NCBI RefSeq assembly: GCF_052180245.1
Contig: NZ_CP197474.1
Span: 4,650,001 to 4,714,000 of the forward strand
Length of the DNA: 64,000 nucleotides
From: Parapusillimonas sp013416435
GTDB taxonomy: Bacteria > Pseudomonadota > Gammaproteobacteria > Burkholderiales > Burkholderiaceae_B
Direction of reading: 5' to 3'
Numbering within the stretch: the stretch's first letter is position 1; each line of letters starts with the position of its first letter. Positions 17,784-27,242 of the stretch are shown in pieces. The translations under genes and the position numbers were made by a program. The notes under the pieces are model-generated. The model saw only the letters and a list, made by a program, of their open reading frames with translations. It made no database searches and was not told where the DNA came from.

Positions 17784-20022
17784 CTTTGGACAGCCGGCGC
17801 CGGGCCACCCAGCGCAACGACTTCCAAAGCAGGAAGGCGATCAGCACGACGGCGAACACGGCGATTCCCGAAAGCAGGACAGGCCTGTCGGAAAGGTGGA
17901 ACCAGATCAATTGCCACCAGCCAAGCTTCCCCGAGAAGTAGCGCGGCCCGACGGTTTCGCTGGCCACTCCGGATTCGCGAACGATGACGACCGAACCTTG
18001 CATGGCGTCGCGCTTGCCCGGATCCGCGATGGCATTGCGCAGCAATGCATAGTCTTCGTCGGTGACGGCCATCAGGCCGACCAGGCTGCGCTGGGGAAAA
18101 CGGCTGGATTGCATGCCGACGATGGCGGCAATGGGGGCGTTCGCCCGGACGCCTACCTGAGACACCGCGTCCATGTCGCTGCGGCTCGAATACTGCGTGC
18201 GGGGATTGTCCTCGCCTCCCCAGCCCGACCTCCTGGGCATGCGCAGGCGAGCCATCGTATCTTCCAGCAGCAGGTTGGCATCCGGCCGGCTCCTGAAGCC
18301 TTCGGGCGTCTGCCCTATCCATAGAAGATCGGCATCGACCTGGCTCGCCGCGTCCCAGTCGTCCATCAGCCGCAGCTTGTAGGCCGGGTAGCCGACTTGC
18401 GAACCGATGTGGCCAAGCGTCTCCAGCAGCGCGGCTGCCTGACCGGGCGTCGGCGCCGGCGGCACGACCACGACCGTTTCGGACAGGTCCGCCATGCGGC
18501 TGAAGGGAAAGCCGCTGCTGGCGAATGCGCCCAGATTCGGCATTTCGAGATAATGCTCATAGCCCGAGAAATCGATGACGGAGTTGCCGTCGATCGCCGC
18601 GCGCATGTCGGCCGGCAGCACGGTCTTGCACATGCCTGGCTGCGACGCGCCTTGCGTGCTGGCGTAGGAAAAATCGAACCGGATCTGGTTGTGCGTCCCG
18701 ATCTTGAGCGCCGGAATAATCAGGCTTTCGTTATTGACCGATGGGTCGTTGCTGAGCACCGGCAGGCGAACGCGCGCGAGTCCGCTGCGCGCCGCGTCGG
18801 GCACCAACGGATAGCTTTCCACATAACGCCCATTGAGGCTCAAGGTGAGCCTGGAATCATCGTCGGTCCGGGGCGCCGTATAGCGATAGCGGATATCCAT
18901 GGGAATGCCGTTATTGCGCCATACGAAGAGATCGGGAGGAAGATTCAGGCGGATCGCGATAGGGCGCGGACGCAATCCTTCGGCCTCCAGCTGACCGGGA
19001 TACTCTTCCAGTTCCGAGAACAGCACGGGGCGATTGGTCGGCATCCAGTTCGGCGCGTCATAAGGCTTGCGCTCCGCCAGGGTGGCCACCTCGTCGATCT
19101 GCACGCTCTGGCCCCGAAACAGCGGTCCGCCCAGGGCCAGTGCCGCGACTGCCGTACTCAGGTCCTCATCGTTGCGCCCCAGCACGAGCAGCAGCTTCTG
19201 ATAGGGATTGTCGGGTGCGCTGATCATTTCCACCGTCGGCCCATCGACATCGGGATAGGACTGAAGAATGCCGGGCCTTTGGCCGTTGACGGCGAAAATG
19301 ACCGCATGGCCGGACGGCAGGGAGCCATAGGACACCGGAAACCGCAACGGCTTCCATTTGGCCTGGCTGCCGAAATAAGAAGCGAGCACCGACGCCGCCT
19401 GCAGCCGCGCGATGGACGGGGTATCCGCAAAGACGAATGGCAGTTCTTGGACAGCCATATCGTTCTTGTCGAAAAATGGTTCGGGAAAATAAGAAAGATC
19501 GTTCGCCAGCGGCAAAGCCTGCTGGTTGATCACGATATGGGTCTGGCGGCTGATATCCAGCCACAGGGAGCTGTGCGCCAGGTCCTCGCAGATATCGGTG
19601 TAGTGGCCGACGAACTCCAGGCTGACCCGGTTGAAGGACGCCAGGAACTGCGGATCGAGCGCCAGGGTATGCCGCTGTTGCCGGCCGGCCAGCGCTTCGT
19701 CGACCGGCACGACGCCCATCAGTTCGTCGTTCAGATACACGCGCAAATGCGACAGCTTGGGCAGCAGCGCGGGAGAAGGCGTGAATACGAGGTTCAGGCT
19801 GGCATGGCTGACCATCTGGTCGCTACGCAAGGTGAACTCCAGCGTCTGGCGATTGCGTACGCCATATAGCTTGAATTCCGAGCCCTGGGCCAGTTGGGGC
19901 AGCTCCAGCGTGAAAGACTGTTCAGGCTTCAGCTCCTGTGCCCGCACTAGACCATGCGCCGGTGCCAGGATGGCCAGCAAGGCAAGAAACCATAAGAAGA
20001 AAGCACGCAGGGAACAATGCAT
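17776..20022 (-). CDS. bcsB: Cellulose synthase periplasmic subunit BcsB (locus 1)
   Basis: 748 aa from the chosen start. It partners BcsA in the inner membrane and guides the glucan through the periplasm. Signal peptide MHCSLRAFFLWFLALLAILAPAHG, alternating carbohydrate-binding jelly-roll and flavodoxin-like domains (GHYTDICEDLAHSSLWLDI is a family landmark), and a C-terminal anchor helix (LLSGIAVFAVVLIAFLLW) followed by basic residues. The ATG at 20022 lies 4 bp after the bcsA stop. A longer frame to 20112 runs inside bcsA and is rejected. Confidence 0.95.
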   Translation of the reverse strand: MHCSLRAFFLWFLALLAILAPAHGLVRAQELKPEQSFTLELPQLAQGSEFKLYGVRNRQTLEFTLRSDQMVSHASLNLVFTPSPALLPKLSHLRVYLNDELMGVVPVDEALAGRQQRHTLALDPQFLASFNRVSLEFVGHYTDICEDLAHSSLWLDISRQTHIVINQQALPLANDLSYFPEPFFDKNDMAVQELPFVFADTPSIARLQAASVLASYFGSQAKWKPLRFPVSYGSLPSGHAVIFAVNGQRPGILQSYPDVDGPTVEMISAPDNPYQKLLLVLGRNDEDLSTAVAALALGGPLFRGQSVQIDEVATLAERKPYDAPNWMPTNRPVLFSELEEYPGQLEAEGLRPRPIAIRLNLPPDLFVWRNNGIPMDIRYRYTAPRTDDDSRLTLSLNGRYVESYPLVPDAARSGLARVRLPVLSNDPSVNNESLIIPALKIGTHNQIRFDFSYASTQGASQPGMCKTVLPADMRAAIDGNSVIDFSGYEHYLEMPNLGAFASSGFPFSRMADLSETVVVVPPAPTPGQAAALLETLGHIGSQVGYPAYKLRLMDDWDAASQVDADLLWIGQTPEGFRSRPDANLLLEDTMARLRMPRRSGWGGEDNPRTQYSSRSDMDAVSQVGVRANAPIAAIVGMQSSRFPQRSLVGLMAVTDEDYALLRNAIADPGKRDAMQGSVVIVRESGVASETVGPRYFSGKLGWWQLIWFHLSDRPVLLSGIAVFAVVLIAFLLWKSLRWVARRRLSKDA

Positions 20023-20026
20023 AGAC

Positions 20027-22654
20027 TCAAACCAGATGTTTAAGAGAAGGGGTGGTCGGTTGCCGGCGGGGCAGGAACGAGATCGTCCATGTCGCCAGCT
20101 TGATGGCCCCATTCAATACAGCACTCAAAGGAAAAGGCAGATGTTCGGCAAGGCGCTTATAGCCGCCAAAGCCCATGATCACGATGTCGCGCAAGCCATG
20201 CAGCGGTCGATCCGGCGTAAATCGATCCTGCCAGGCCAGCCAGGAGTCGGCCCGTGCGAAGGTGCACTGCACGAAGTCGATCTGCTGTTCCTGTGACATG
20301 GGATCGAACTCGATGCCAACGCTGTTTCCGATGCAGCGCCCGACTTTCCCCGAAAAGCTGAATCGCCGCTCGCCTCGCGCCAACAGCAGATTGACCTGGT
20401 CGCCCCGGCCCATGCGGCGATGGCTGTTCAGGGTGAGCCCCGCTCCTCCTTCGGAAAAGTCGGTCAGAATCGCGGGATACACATGCCCGTCGGCCAATTG
20501 CAGATGCGCCGGCAAAGAAGCCGGGACACGATGGCTCTGGCGTATCTGCTTGACTTCCGCCGCCACGGCAATTGCACCGCCAAGTATCACCAGGTTGTAG
20601 AACACCCATGCCATGGTGATCAGCACGGTCGGGACTTCATGCGGGGGTCCGGTGAATATGCGCCAGATGCCGAAACCCAGCCCGGCGAAATTGGCGAGCG
20701 CCAGCCATACATAGGGATGCGAGATCGACCAGTCGAAGTATTGCTGCTCCACCAGCCCGCCCTTGGCGGTCACGTTGAAAGAGCCCTTGCGCGGGGCGAA
20801 CAGCGCAACGGTGGTGGGACGGGCGATATACCACGCCAGGACGGTTTCATAGATCTCGCCCCAGAATGTCCGGCGGTATGGCCCCTGGGTATGCGCATTG
20901 GTCAGGTTGGCATGCATCATGTGAGGCACCACATTCAGCAATATGGCGACCGCCGGCGCATAGATGATGTAGGCGTGCGCCAGCAGGAACGCCAGCGGGG
21001 CGGTCAGGTAGATGATGCGGGGTATGCCCGATAGAAAATGCAGCATGGCATTCACGTAGCACAGCCGCTGGAAAAAGCTCAGGCCCTTGCCGAACAGAGG
21101 GTTGTCGGTTCGGAAGATCTGCACCATTCCGCGGGCCCAGCGTATGCGCTGGCCGATATGCGCCGACAGGCTTTCGGTCGCCAGGCCGGCCGCCTGGGGA
21201 ATGCGAAGGTAGGCCGAATTGTAGCCATGACGGTGCAGGCGCAGGGCAGTGTGAGCGTCTTCCGTGACGGTTTCGACGGCAAATCCGCCAATGGATTCGA
21301 TGGCGCTGCGGCGCAATACGGCGCAGGACCCGCAGAAGAACGCCGCATTCCATAGGTCGTTTCCATCCTGGACCAGTCCGTAGAACAGCGTGTTCTCGTT
21401 GGGCTGGGTGCCGAAATGCCCCAGGTTGCGCTCGAAGGGGTCCGGCGAAAAGAAGTGATGAGGTGTCTGCACCAGCGCCAGTTTGGGGTCTTTCAGGAAC
21501 CAGCCCACCGTCATTTGCAGGAAGGAGCGCGTCGGGATGTGATCGCAATCAAAAATTGCCACCAGGTCGCCGTCGGTCTTGCCCAGTGCATGATTGAGAT
21601 TGCCTGCCTTGGCGTGCCGGCCGTCCGGCCGGATGATGTAGTTGATGCCGACCTTTTCGGCAAAGGCGCGAAAGGCCTCGCGCCGGCCATCATCCAGCAA
21701 ATGGATGCGCAGTTTATCCTTGGGCCAATCCATGCCCAGCGCCGCATAGACGGTGGGCGCCACAACGCTCAGGTCCTCGTTGTAGGTCGGTATCATGAGG
21801 TCGACCGTCGGCCACGCGTCGGTGTCCTCGGGCAATGCCGCGGGAGGACGCCGTAGCGGCATGGCCGTCTGCACATAACCCAGCACCAGGACGATCCACG
21901 AATACGTTTCGGCGCCCAGCAGCAACGAGCCAAAGAATACATCCATGGGGTCGCTCATGTTCAACGTCGATGTGTAGCGCCACCATATATAGCGGCAAGA
22001 TACCGTCAACGACAGCACAATCAGCATGAAAGTCGAAAACTGCCCGGGTATGCGGCGCACGGCCATGGCCAGGCCCCATAGCAGGACGACGAACAGGAAT
22101 TGCGCGAACAGAGTGAAAGGCTGCGTGATCAACAGCACGGTGAGGGCGAGAGCCAGGCATGCCAGCGCCACGTACAGCGTGCGCCGCGCGCTTCTGCCCA
22201 TGCCGCCCAACGCCTTTTGGGCGCGATGCGCAAGCGAGGTTTCGCGCAGTCCGGCGGGAGCATGCTGCAAGCGGGCAATGATGCGGCCGCGGACTGCCAG
22301 CAAGCTTGCTGCCATGCCCCCCCAGATCGCTTTCGTACGCCGCCACCAGATCGGCACGCCCTGTTCTTGAGGCGGAATGATGAACAATACCCATAGCGCC
22401 TGAAAGGCATAGCGCAAGGGGTCCGCAGGCCGATAGGGACGACTCGACAGATGCAGGAACCAAGGGCGATACTGGGTGCGCACACGCTGCCAGGCCGGAC
22501 CTTCCAGCTTCAGGAAAACATGCGCCAGGACCACGAGCACGGTGTAGGAGAAAGCCGTCCACTTTCCCATCTTCCAGTCATCACAGGCCTGACGGTGGAT
22601 GCCCTTCAGCCCGCCAAGTGCCCTGGAAGTGAGAAAGAGAGACGACACGCTCAT
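20027..22654 (-). CDS. bcsA: Cellulose synthase catalytic subunit BcsA (locus 1)
   Basis: 875 aa, close to E. coli BcsA. It polymerises UDP-glucose to beta-1,4-glucan and extrudes it. GT2 motifs: PTYNED (about 289-294), DDG (321-323), DCD (369-371), TED (464-466) and QRIRW (502-506). Several membrane helices lie on both sides, with FNVTAKGG near 626. The C-terminal PilZ domain has RQSHR (705-709) and DFSEGG (732-737), the c-di-GMP-binding pattern. Its start overlaps the bcsQ stop (ATGA). The 150-residue N-terminal extension is typical of the enterobacterial type. Confidence 0.97.
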   Translation of the reverse strand: MSVSSLFLTSRALGGLKGIHRQACDDWKMGKWTAFSYTVLVVLAHVFLKLEGPAWQRVRTQYRPWFLHLSSRPYRPADPLRYAFQALWVLFIIPPQEQGVPIWWRRTKAIWGGMAASLLAVRGRIIARLQHAPAGLRETSLAHRAQKALGGMGRSARRTLYVALACLALALTVLLITQPFTLFAQFLFVVLLWGLAMAVRRIPGQFSTFMLIVLSLTVSCRYIWWRYTSTLNMSDPMDVFFGSLLLGAETYSWIVLVLGYVQTAMPLRRPPAALPEDTDAWPTVDLMIPTYNEDLSVVAPTVYAALGMDWPKDKLRIHLLDDGRREAFRAFAEKVGINYIIRPDGRHAKAGNLNHALGKTDGDLVAIFDCDHIPTRSFLQMTVGWFLKDPKLALVQTPHHFFSPDPFERNLGHFGTQPNENTLFYGLVQDGNDLWNAAFFCGSCAVLRRSAIESIGGFAVETVTEDAHTALRLHRHGYNSAYLRIPQAAGLATESLSAHIGQRIRWARGMVQIFRTDNPLFGKGLSFFQRLCYVNAMLHFLSGIPRIIYLTAPLAFLLAHAYIIYAPAVAILLNVVPHMMHANLTNAHTQGPYRRTFWGEIYETVLAWYIARPTTVALFAPRKGSFNVTAKGGLVEQQYFDWSISHPYVWLALANFAGLGFGIWRIFTGPPHEVPTVLITMAWVFYNLVILGGAIAVAAEVKQIRQSHRVPASLPAHLQLADGHVYPAILTDFSEGGAGLTLNSHRRMGRGDQVNLLLARGERRFSFSGKVGRCIGNSVGIEFDPMSQEQQIDFVQCTFARADSWLAWQDRFTPDRPLHGLRDIVIMGFGGYKRLAEHLPFPLSAVLNGAIKLATWTISFLPRRQPTTPSLKHLV

Positions 22655-23379
22655 GCGTCAGCACCTCGCCGCGCCATACACCAGGTCGCCAGCGCGCGTG
22701 CATCGCCGGCAGCCGCGCTGTCCGGGAATCGTGCATACGCATTGGTTTTTTTCGCCAGCGCCTCATGGACTGCCTCGTCCCGATGCATGAGCACCGGCAG
22801 CAGCCGCGATCCATAACGGTGACGCCAGTCCAGCAGCAGGTCCCGGCTGAGCGGCCGGCTGGGATCGAAGGCGCTCACGAACATGCGCGTCTCCGGTGCG
22901 AACTGGGTTTGCGCCAATAAAACATGACAGCCCGCATCCGCGGTGGCCACGAGTAGGTCCAGGTCGGACCGCTTGCGCAGCAACGGGAACTCGCCGCCAC
23001 CAGAGGGCAAGTCGAACAATACCCAGGAAAACCGCTCAGCCAGCCTGCCCAGAGCCGAGCACCAGAACGCGTCGGGATCCTCCGGCAAGTCCTTGTGTGA
23101 GCCGCCGCCCTGCCGGGCGTCCCTGCCATATGGCAATAGCCATAAGCCCTCTTCAAGAAAATAGGCCTGCTCGTGCCAGGGCAGCCGCGCGAGGCTTGCG
23201 GCGGCCCAGCCGTGGCGGTCCGAAAACGGAATATTGAAATGCAGGCGCAACATATCGGACCGGTTCAAATCGATGAGCAGCACCGGCTCGCCCATGGCGT
23301 GCAAGGCATCGCCGAGCATGGCAAGCATGCTCGTATTGCCGACCCCGCCGCGCAGGCCCCAGGAACTGATCACCTTCAA
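22651..23379 (-). CDS. bcsQ: Cellulose biosynthesis protein BcsQ, MinD/ParA-like with atypical Walker A (locus 1)
   Basis: 242 aa. MinD-family NTPase that with BcsR stabilises the inner-membrane Bcs complex and its polar placement in E. coli. The nucleotide loop reads GLRGGVGNTS rather than the canonical KGGVGKT. E. coli BcsQ is also atypical here (GGVGTTT), so this is not evidence of decay. LLIDLNRSDMLRLHFNI matches BcsQ well. It overlaps bcsR and bcsA by 4 bp each, which suggests translational coupling. Confidence 0.93.
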   Translation of the reverse strand: MKVISSWGLRGGVGNTSMLAMLGDALHAMGEPVLLIDLNRSDMLRLHFNIPFSDRHGWAAASLARLPWHEQAYFLEEGLWLLPYGRDARQGGGSHKDLPEDPDAFWCSALGRLAERFSWVLFDLPSGGGEFPLLRKRSDLDLLVATADAGCHVLLAQTQFAPETRMFVSAFDPSRPLSRDLLLDWRHRYGSRLLPVLMHRDEAVHEALAKKTNAYARFPDSAAAGDARALATWCMARRGADA

Positions 23380-23612
23380 ATCGGTTCTCCGTATGCGTCC
23401 TGGGTTGTCCGGGCATCCGCTTCATCGCCATGCTCCAGGCGCCCAAAGGCGTGCGTTTCCGCCAACAAGGGCCAGCGCCGGAGAGCTTCCTGGTGCGCTT
23501 GCGCGGCAGCGACGTCCACATAATCGAATCCGCCCCGAGGCAGGTGCTGTTTCAGCGACACGACGTCATCGGCCTGCAGTGCGAGAGAAGCGCGATCGCT
23601 TGTGTTGTGCAT
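23376..23612 (-). CDS. bcsR: Cellulose biosynthesis protein BcsR (locus 1)
   Basis: 78 aa. It is recognised by the E. coli BcsR pattern: DDVVSLKQHLP, then FDYVDVAAAQ and ALRRWPLLAET. In E. coli BcsR binds BcsQ and gates assembly. The C-terminal 25 residues are extra and polar. The start follows GGGGGCGGAG closely. The stop overlaps the bcsQ start. Confidence 0.85.
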   Translation of the reverse strand: MHNTSDRASLALQADDVVSLKQHLPRGGFDYVDVAAAQAHQEALRRWPLLAETHAFGRLEHGDEADARTTQDAYGEPI

Positions 23613-23623
23613 GACTCCGCCCC

Positions 23624-25297
23624 CTAACGTGGATACTCGATCCAGTTGCGATTGCCCAGGCGTACATAAGGCACGTCGTTATAAGGCATCAAGACCGTCC
23701 CGTCGTTCTCGGAAACCGGCTTGGTTTCGGGAAGGTCGGCTGCGAGTGCCTTCCAGTCGATTTTTTCCTGAGCAAACACATCTTTGGCGATCATGCGCGC
23801 CAACAGCTCCGACAAGGCCAAGTGGCTGGTCTGGCCTTCCACCCGCCACGGCTCTTGCGCAACGCGTCCCTTTGCTCCGATGACACGCACGCCCACCGGT
23901 ACGTGCGTGATGTCGGGCGTGGGGATCTCGCGCATGCCGGCGATCTGCATCCTGTCGCCCTTGAGCGCCGCCCCGTGCTCGGGCACCAACATCAGCACGA
24001 CCGGCCGGCCGCTTTTCTCCAGCTGGCCAATGAAGGCATTGAGTTCGTCGAGCAGCCTCTGGGCACGGGTAAGAAAGGGCGATGACCGGCCGCCGCCGTC
24101 GGCCGTCGCCTCGCGGTTCCCGTCATGCAGCGTAATCGTGTTGTACAGCAAGGCGGTACGCTCGGTGCCCGACGCCTCGCGCGTCTTCCACCAGCGCCCC
24201 AGCGTCTCCAGGTCGTCCCAGATGGGCGAGCCATCGAAACCGGTCATGGACGGGCGGACCTCGGTAGGAATATAAGGCTTGGGAAAACGCCCGCCGGCCG
24301 TGATCTCTTCAAGAAAGCCCTGGAATTCTCCGTTATGGTTGAGTACCGTCCTGGTCTCGAAGCCCAGGCGGCGCAAGTTCTCCAGCAAGTAGCATTGGTC
24401 GGGCGCCGGCTGATAGATTTCCGAATGCGAAGGCTGACCACAGCTCGCGCGCATCAGCCTGAGAACGGCGGGACCACTGTAGGCCGTCGCGGAATTGAAA
24501 TCGTCAAAAATCAAATCCATGTTCGCGAGCAGGGGATGCGCTTCGAGCCCGCTCTGCCTGAGATCGTCCCAGGACAAGGAACATACATTGATCAGCAGCA
24601 CATCAAAGGGCGCTGCCGTATTCGATGCCGGAAACTGCGTCTGCCGCGTTTTTTCCTGGTCGTAGAATGTCTGCAGCGCCAGGTTGAGCTGCTCGTTGGT
24701 CGGCTTGCCTTGCGGCGCAGCGCCGGCAGCGGGGGTGACGGGCTGGATGCGACCCGCCTCCGGGCCCTGCGCAAGCTGCGCCTGCGCGGCCGGCGGCATC
24801 GCCTGCGGCCACCAGGGCAAGGGCGGCAACGAGACCATGCCCGATAGAGCGACGAGGACGAGCGCGCCCACACTGAATACGGTCAAACGCAGCCACTGGG
24901 AAAGGAACAGGTAAGCAACCAATACGATGAAACCCGCGCCGACCATATCCCAGTTGACGAACCGCCCCAGCAGTTCCAGGAGATAGGCAGGAGAAAAATT
25001 GAGCACCTCCGGTTGGGCCAGCAAGCGATCGAAAGGCGGGAACCAGGAATCGTAGTAGAGCAGGGCAATGCCAAACGGAATCGCTATGGCATGCCGAAGC
25101 CGGTGCAGCCAGAGTGGCGCCAAGGGCACCAGCAGCGCCGCGGCGAAGAGCAGGTTGTAAAAAGCGTGGAAGTTCAGCGATCCCGCCCAATACAGCAACA
25201 GCTTGGCGGCAAAGTATAGATTCCATAGCCCAAGCCCCCGCCAGGGGCCCGCCGCGCTGGTAGTCTTTTCAGGGGTGTATCGCTCTCTTCTTAACAT
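23624..25297 (-). CDS. bcsG: Cellulose phosphoethanolamine transferase BcsG
   Basis: 557 aa. It transfers phosphoethanolamine from phosphatidylethanolamine to cellulose at the periplasmic face. Five membrane helices lie within about residues 25-155, then a linker, then an alkaline-phosphatase-like periplasmic domain. Probable nucleophile Ser274 in SATAYSGPA and Cys239 in INVCSLSWDD, equivalent to E. coli Ser278 and Cys243. Zinc-site segment LVPEHGAALKG. It lies between bcsF and bcsR. All catalytic landmarks are present, so pEtN-cellulose is the predicted product of locus 1. Confidence 0.94.
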   Translation of the reverse strand: MLRRERYTPEKTTSAAGPWRGLGLWNLYFAAKLLLYWAGSLNFHAFYNLLFAAALLVPLAPLWLHRLRHAIAIPFGIALLYYDSWFPPFDRLLAQPEVLNFSPAYLLELLGRFVNWDMVGAGFIVLVAYLFLSQWLRLTVFSVGALVLVALSGMVSLPPLPWWPQAMPPAAQAQLAQGPEAGRIQPVTPAAGAAPQGKPTNEQLNLALQTFYDQEKTRQTQFPASNTAAPFDVLLINVCSLSWDDLRQSGLEAHPLLANMDLIFDDFNSATAYSGPAVLRLMRASCGQPSHSEIYQPAPDQCYLLENLRRLGFETRTVLNHNGEFQGFLEEITAGGRFPKPYIPTEVRPSMTGFDGSPIWDDLETLGRWWKTREASGTERTALLYNTITLHDGNREATADGGGRSSPFLTRAQRLLDELNAFIGQLEKSGRPVVLMLVPEHGAALKGDRMQIAGMREIPTPDITHVPVGVRVIGAKGRVAQEPWRVEGQTSHLALSELLARMIAKDVFAQEKIDWKALAADLPETKPVSENDGTVLMPYNDVPYVRLGNRNWIEYPR

Positions 25298-25312
25298 CCA
25301 GTATCCTGACGA

Positions 25313-25501
25313 CTATCGTTGATCGTGCGCCCGGCGGCGCACGCCGCATTTCTTCAAATGACGCGCGGGCAGCACCCACAAGTCCAGCCATGCGATGACG
25401 TCCCGCATGAATAGACGCAATACGACGCCGATCGCCGCCCCAAAAAATGCGGCCAGCGCCACATACTTCCACCAAGCTAAATCACCTATCATCGACTTCA
25501 C
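25313..25501 (-). CDS. bcsF: Cellulose biosynthesis protein BcsF
   Basis: 62 aa with one membrane helix (about residues 12-30, YVALAAFFGAAIGVVLRLF) followed by a basic cytoplasmic tail. Size, topology and position between bcsE and bcsG match E. coli BcsF, which recruits BcsE to the membrane and works with BcsG. Sequence similarity is limited, so the call rests largely on context. Confidence 0.8.
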   Translation of the reverse strand: MKSMIGDLAWWKYVALAAFFGAAIGVVLRLFMRDVIAWLDLWVLPARHLKKCGVRRRAHDQR

Positions 25502-25505
25502 TCAT

Positions 25506-27086
25506 TCAAATCAATGGCAACGCCATCAGGCGGGGCGCTTGCCGGCCGGCGCCCATGCCGGCCGGCACCCCTTTCGTCATCTGTTCCACGGATATGCCCC
25601 GCGTTGCGTCTGCGGTTCCCGGCGCGTTCGCCTTCTGCGCATCAAACAGCCGCCTCATCCGTCCATGCTCGGCGGCGATCTGGTCCATCGCTATGTAAGC
25701 GGCATGGTCGGAAAAGATTTCGCCGTAGGGGATGCCGAACACATTGCCAAGCGCCACCTCGACCAAATTCGGGTGGCAACCGAACAGGAACAGGTAGACC
25801 ATTCCGCCTAGTTCGCAGGCGACGTCGCCGAAACGCCGCAGGTGCAGCTGGCCCATGGCCAAGTCCGGTGCCAGGCCCGGCACGGGGATCATGGCCACCA
25901 GAACGCCGGCAGCGGAGGCCGCCTCGTTCTGCTCCAGCATGTGGTCGAGATAATCCAGAAACTGGTCGACCCCGATGACCCCGCGCAACCTGACGGCGCG
26001 GCTACGCTCGATCAGTGCTTCGGGATCCTCCGCGAGTTCCCGCGCATACAGTTTGCCCTGCACCGTTTCGAGCAGGCTGAAGAAACGCGGCAAGGGCGTA
26101 TCGGCGGGCACGATGAGCGTCGCGCCGCAGGCGAGCAGCAGCTGTTCATCCTGATAGCGTAGGGTCCTGTTCATTTCGCGGATGACGAGCTTGAGCGCCG
26201 GACCGCGCTGCTTGCGCAAGGCATGCAGCGTCCTGGCCAACGGCGGCAGATCGGTGCCCGACCTCAAGCCGAACACCACCGTCGCGGCAGTGGCCTGCAT
26301 CGCCTGGCGCGCCAGTTCCGCTGCGCTGTCGAAGACATGCCAATCGTCCGCCATGAAGACGGGAACGCCTTCCAGGACCATGGCCTCGAACAGGAAACGG
26401 GCACGATCGTTTCCGACGGCGGCCGATGGCGCCCGCTGCCGAGATACCGCATACCCTTGCGGAGTCGAAGCCAGCCGCAGCTGCGTCAGGCCGACCGCGT
26501 CGATCGCGTTGCGCCAATGCAACACACTATAGTCATACTCGTCGCCCGATGGCATCAGGCTGGCCAAGCCGGACAGCACGTTGCTGAACCGCAACATGCC
26601 GTTTACGGCCTTCACGGCCGGCTCGCCATATGCCAGGACCAACAGGACGCAACCGTTGCTTTGCAACCATTCGCGCCAGCAACACAGCACTGCTTCCAGA
26701 TGATCGCCCGCAGCGGAAAAGTATTCCGCCGAAAGACGCATGATGATGATGCGGCCCCGTGGACGCAGGCTGCGGTCCAGGTCTTTGGTCAGCGCACGCA
26801 GCGCCTTCAGGGGTTCGCCCGAAAGCCGATAGGTGCGCAAGTCGGCCGGCCCCTGATCCGGAGGCAGGTCGGCGAGCATGCTGGTTGGGTCAACGGAACA
26901 GATAAGGACGGCTCGCGCGTCGGGATCAGCGCCGCGCAGGAGCTGCATGATCAATGCAGAGCTATCGTTCTCGTCTACGAGAGCAACCCAGTACGCCTCG
27001 CCCTCGCGAAGCTGTGCGAGCTCTATGGGCAGGTCGTCAATCGCAAGATGACAGCCCTGGCTCGGCCCTCCTGAAGATGTGGCCAT
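25506..27086 (-). CDS. bcsE: c-di-GMP-binding cellulose biosynthesis protein BcsE
   Basis: 526 aa, same size class as E. coli BcsE. An NTPase-like N-terminal part is followed by degenerate receiver- and GGDEF-like modules (GIL domain). Landmarks: VIREMNRTLRYQDEQLLLACGA and the RxGD c-di-GMP motif Arg418-Phe-Gly-Asp421 in LRRFGDVACELGG, almost the E. coli position. It enhances cellulose output by adding a second c-di-GMP sensor to BcsA PilZ. It is the first gene of locus 1; the stop is 4 bp from bcsF. Confidence 0.92.
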   Translation of the reverse strand: MATSSGGPSQGCHLAIDDLPIELAQLREGEAYWVALVDENDSSALIMQLLRGADPDARAVLICSVDPTSMLADLPPDQGPADLRTYRLSGEPLKALRALTKDLDRSLRPRGRIIIMRLSAEYFSAAGDHLEAVLCCWREWLQSNGCVLLVLAYGEPAVKAVNGMLRFSNVLSGLASLMPSGDEYDYSVLHWRNAIDAVGLTQLRLASTPQGYAVSRQRAPSAAVGNDRARFLFEAMVLEGVPVFMADDWHVFDSAAELARQAMQATAATVVFGLRSGTDLPPLARTLHALRKQRGPALKLVIREMNRTLRYQDEQLLLACGATLIVPADTPLPRFFSLLETVQGKLYARELAEDPEALIERSRAVRLRGVIGVDQFLDYLDHMLEQNEAASAAGVLVAMIPVPGLAPDLAMGQLHLRRFGDVACELGGMVYLFLFGCHPNLVEVALGNVFGIPYGEIFSDHAAYIAMDQIAAEHGRMRRLFDAQKANAPGTADATRGISVEQMTKGVPAGMGAGRQAPRLMALPLI

Positions 27087-27242
27087 ATTGTCTGCAAAAA
27101 ACGTCCAACTGCGTCAAAATAAAACGCAAGGCACATTATGAACAGGCAATGGTTAGCCTGCATGTTGAAAACTGTAACGTTATCGGGAACCGATTTTAAC
27201 GTCGATCAACATGGGATACGATGTATTTCCGGAAAAATTACA
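27087..27242 (-). promoter_or_regulatory. AT-rich gap between the two cellulose loci; likely promoter region of bcsE
   Basis: 156 bp, clearly richer in A+T than the genes around it, between the stop of the acetylation gene and the start of bcsE. This is much the widest gap between consecutive genes in the 37 kb of bcs genes, which suggests separate transcription of locus 1. A weak pair TTGATC / CGATAA (18-bp spacer) is the best sigma70-like match I can see. No clear terminator was found. Confidence 0.4.

Noticed and set aside
22651..23379. BcsQ of locus 1 as a decayed ATPase pseudogene because of its altered Walker A
   Set aside because: E. coli-type BcsQ also has an unusual loop, the frame is intact, and both ends are translationally coupled to neighbours.
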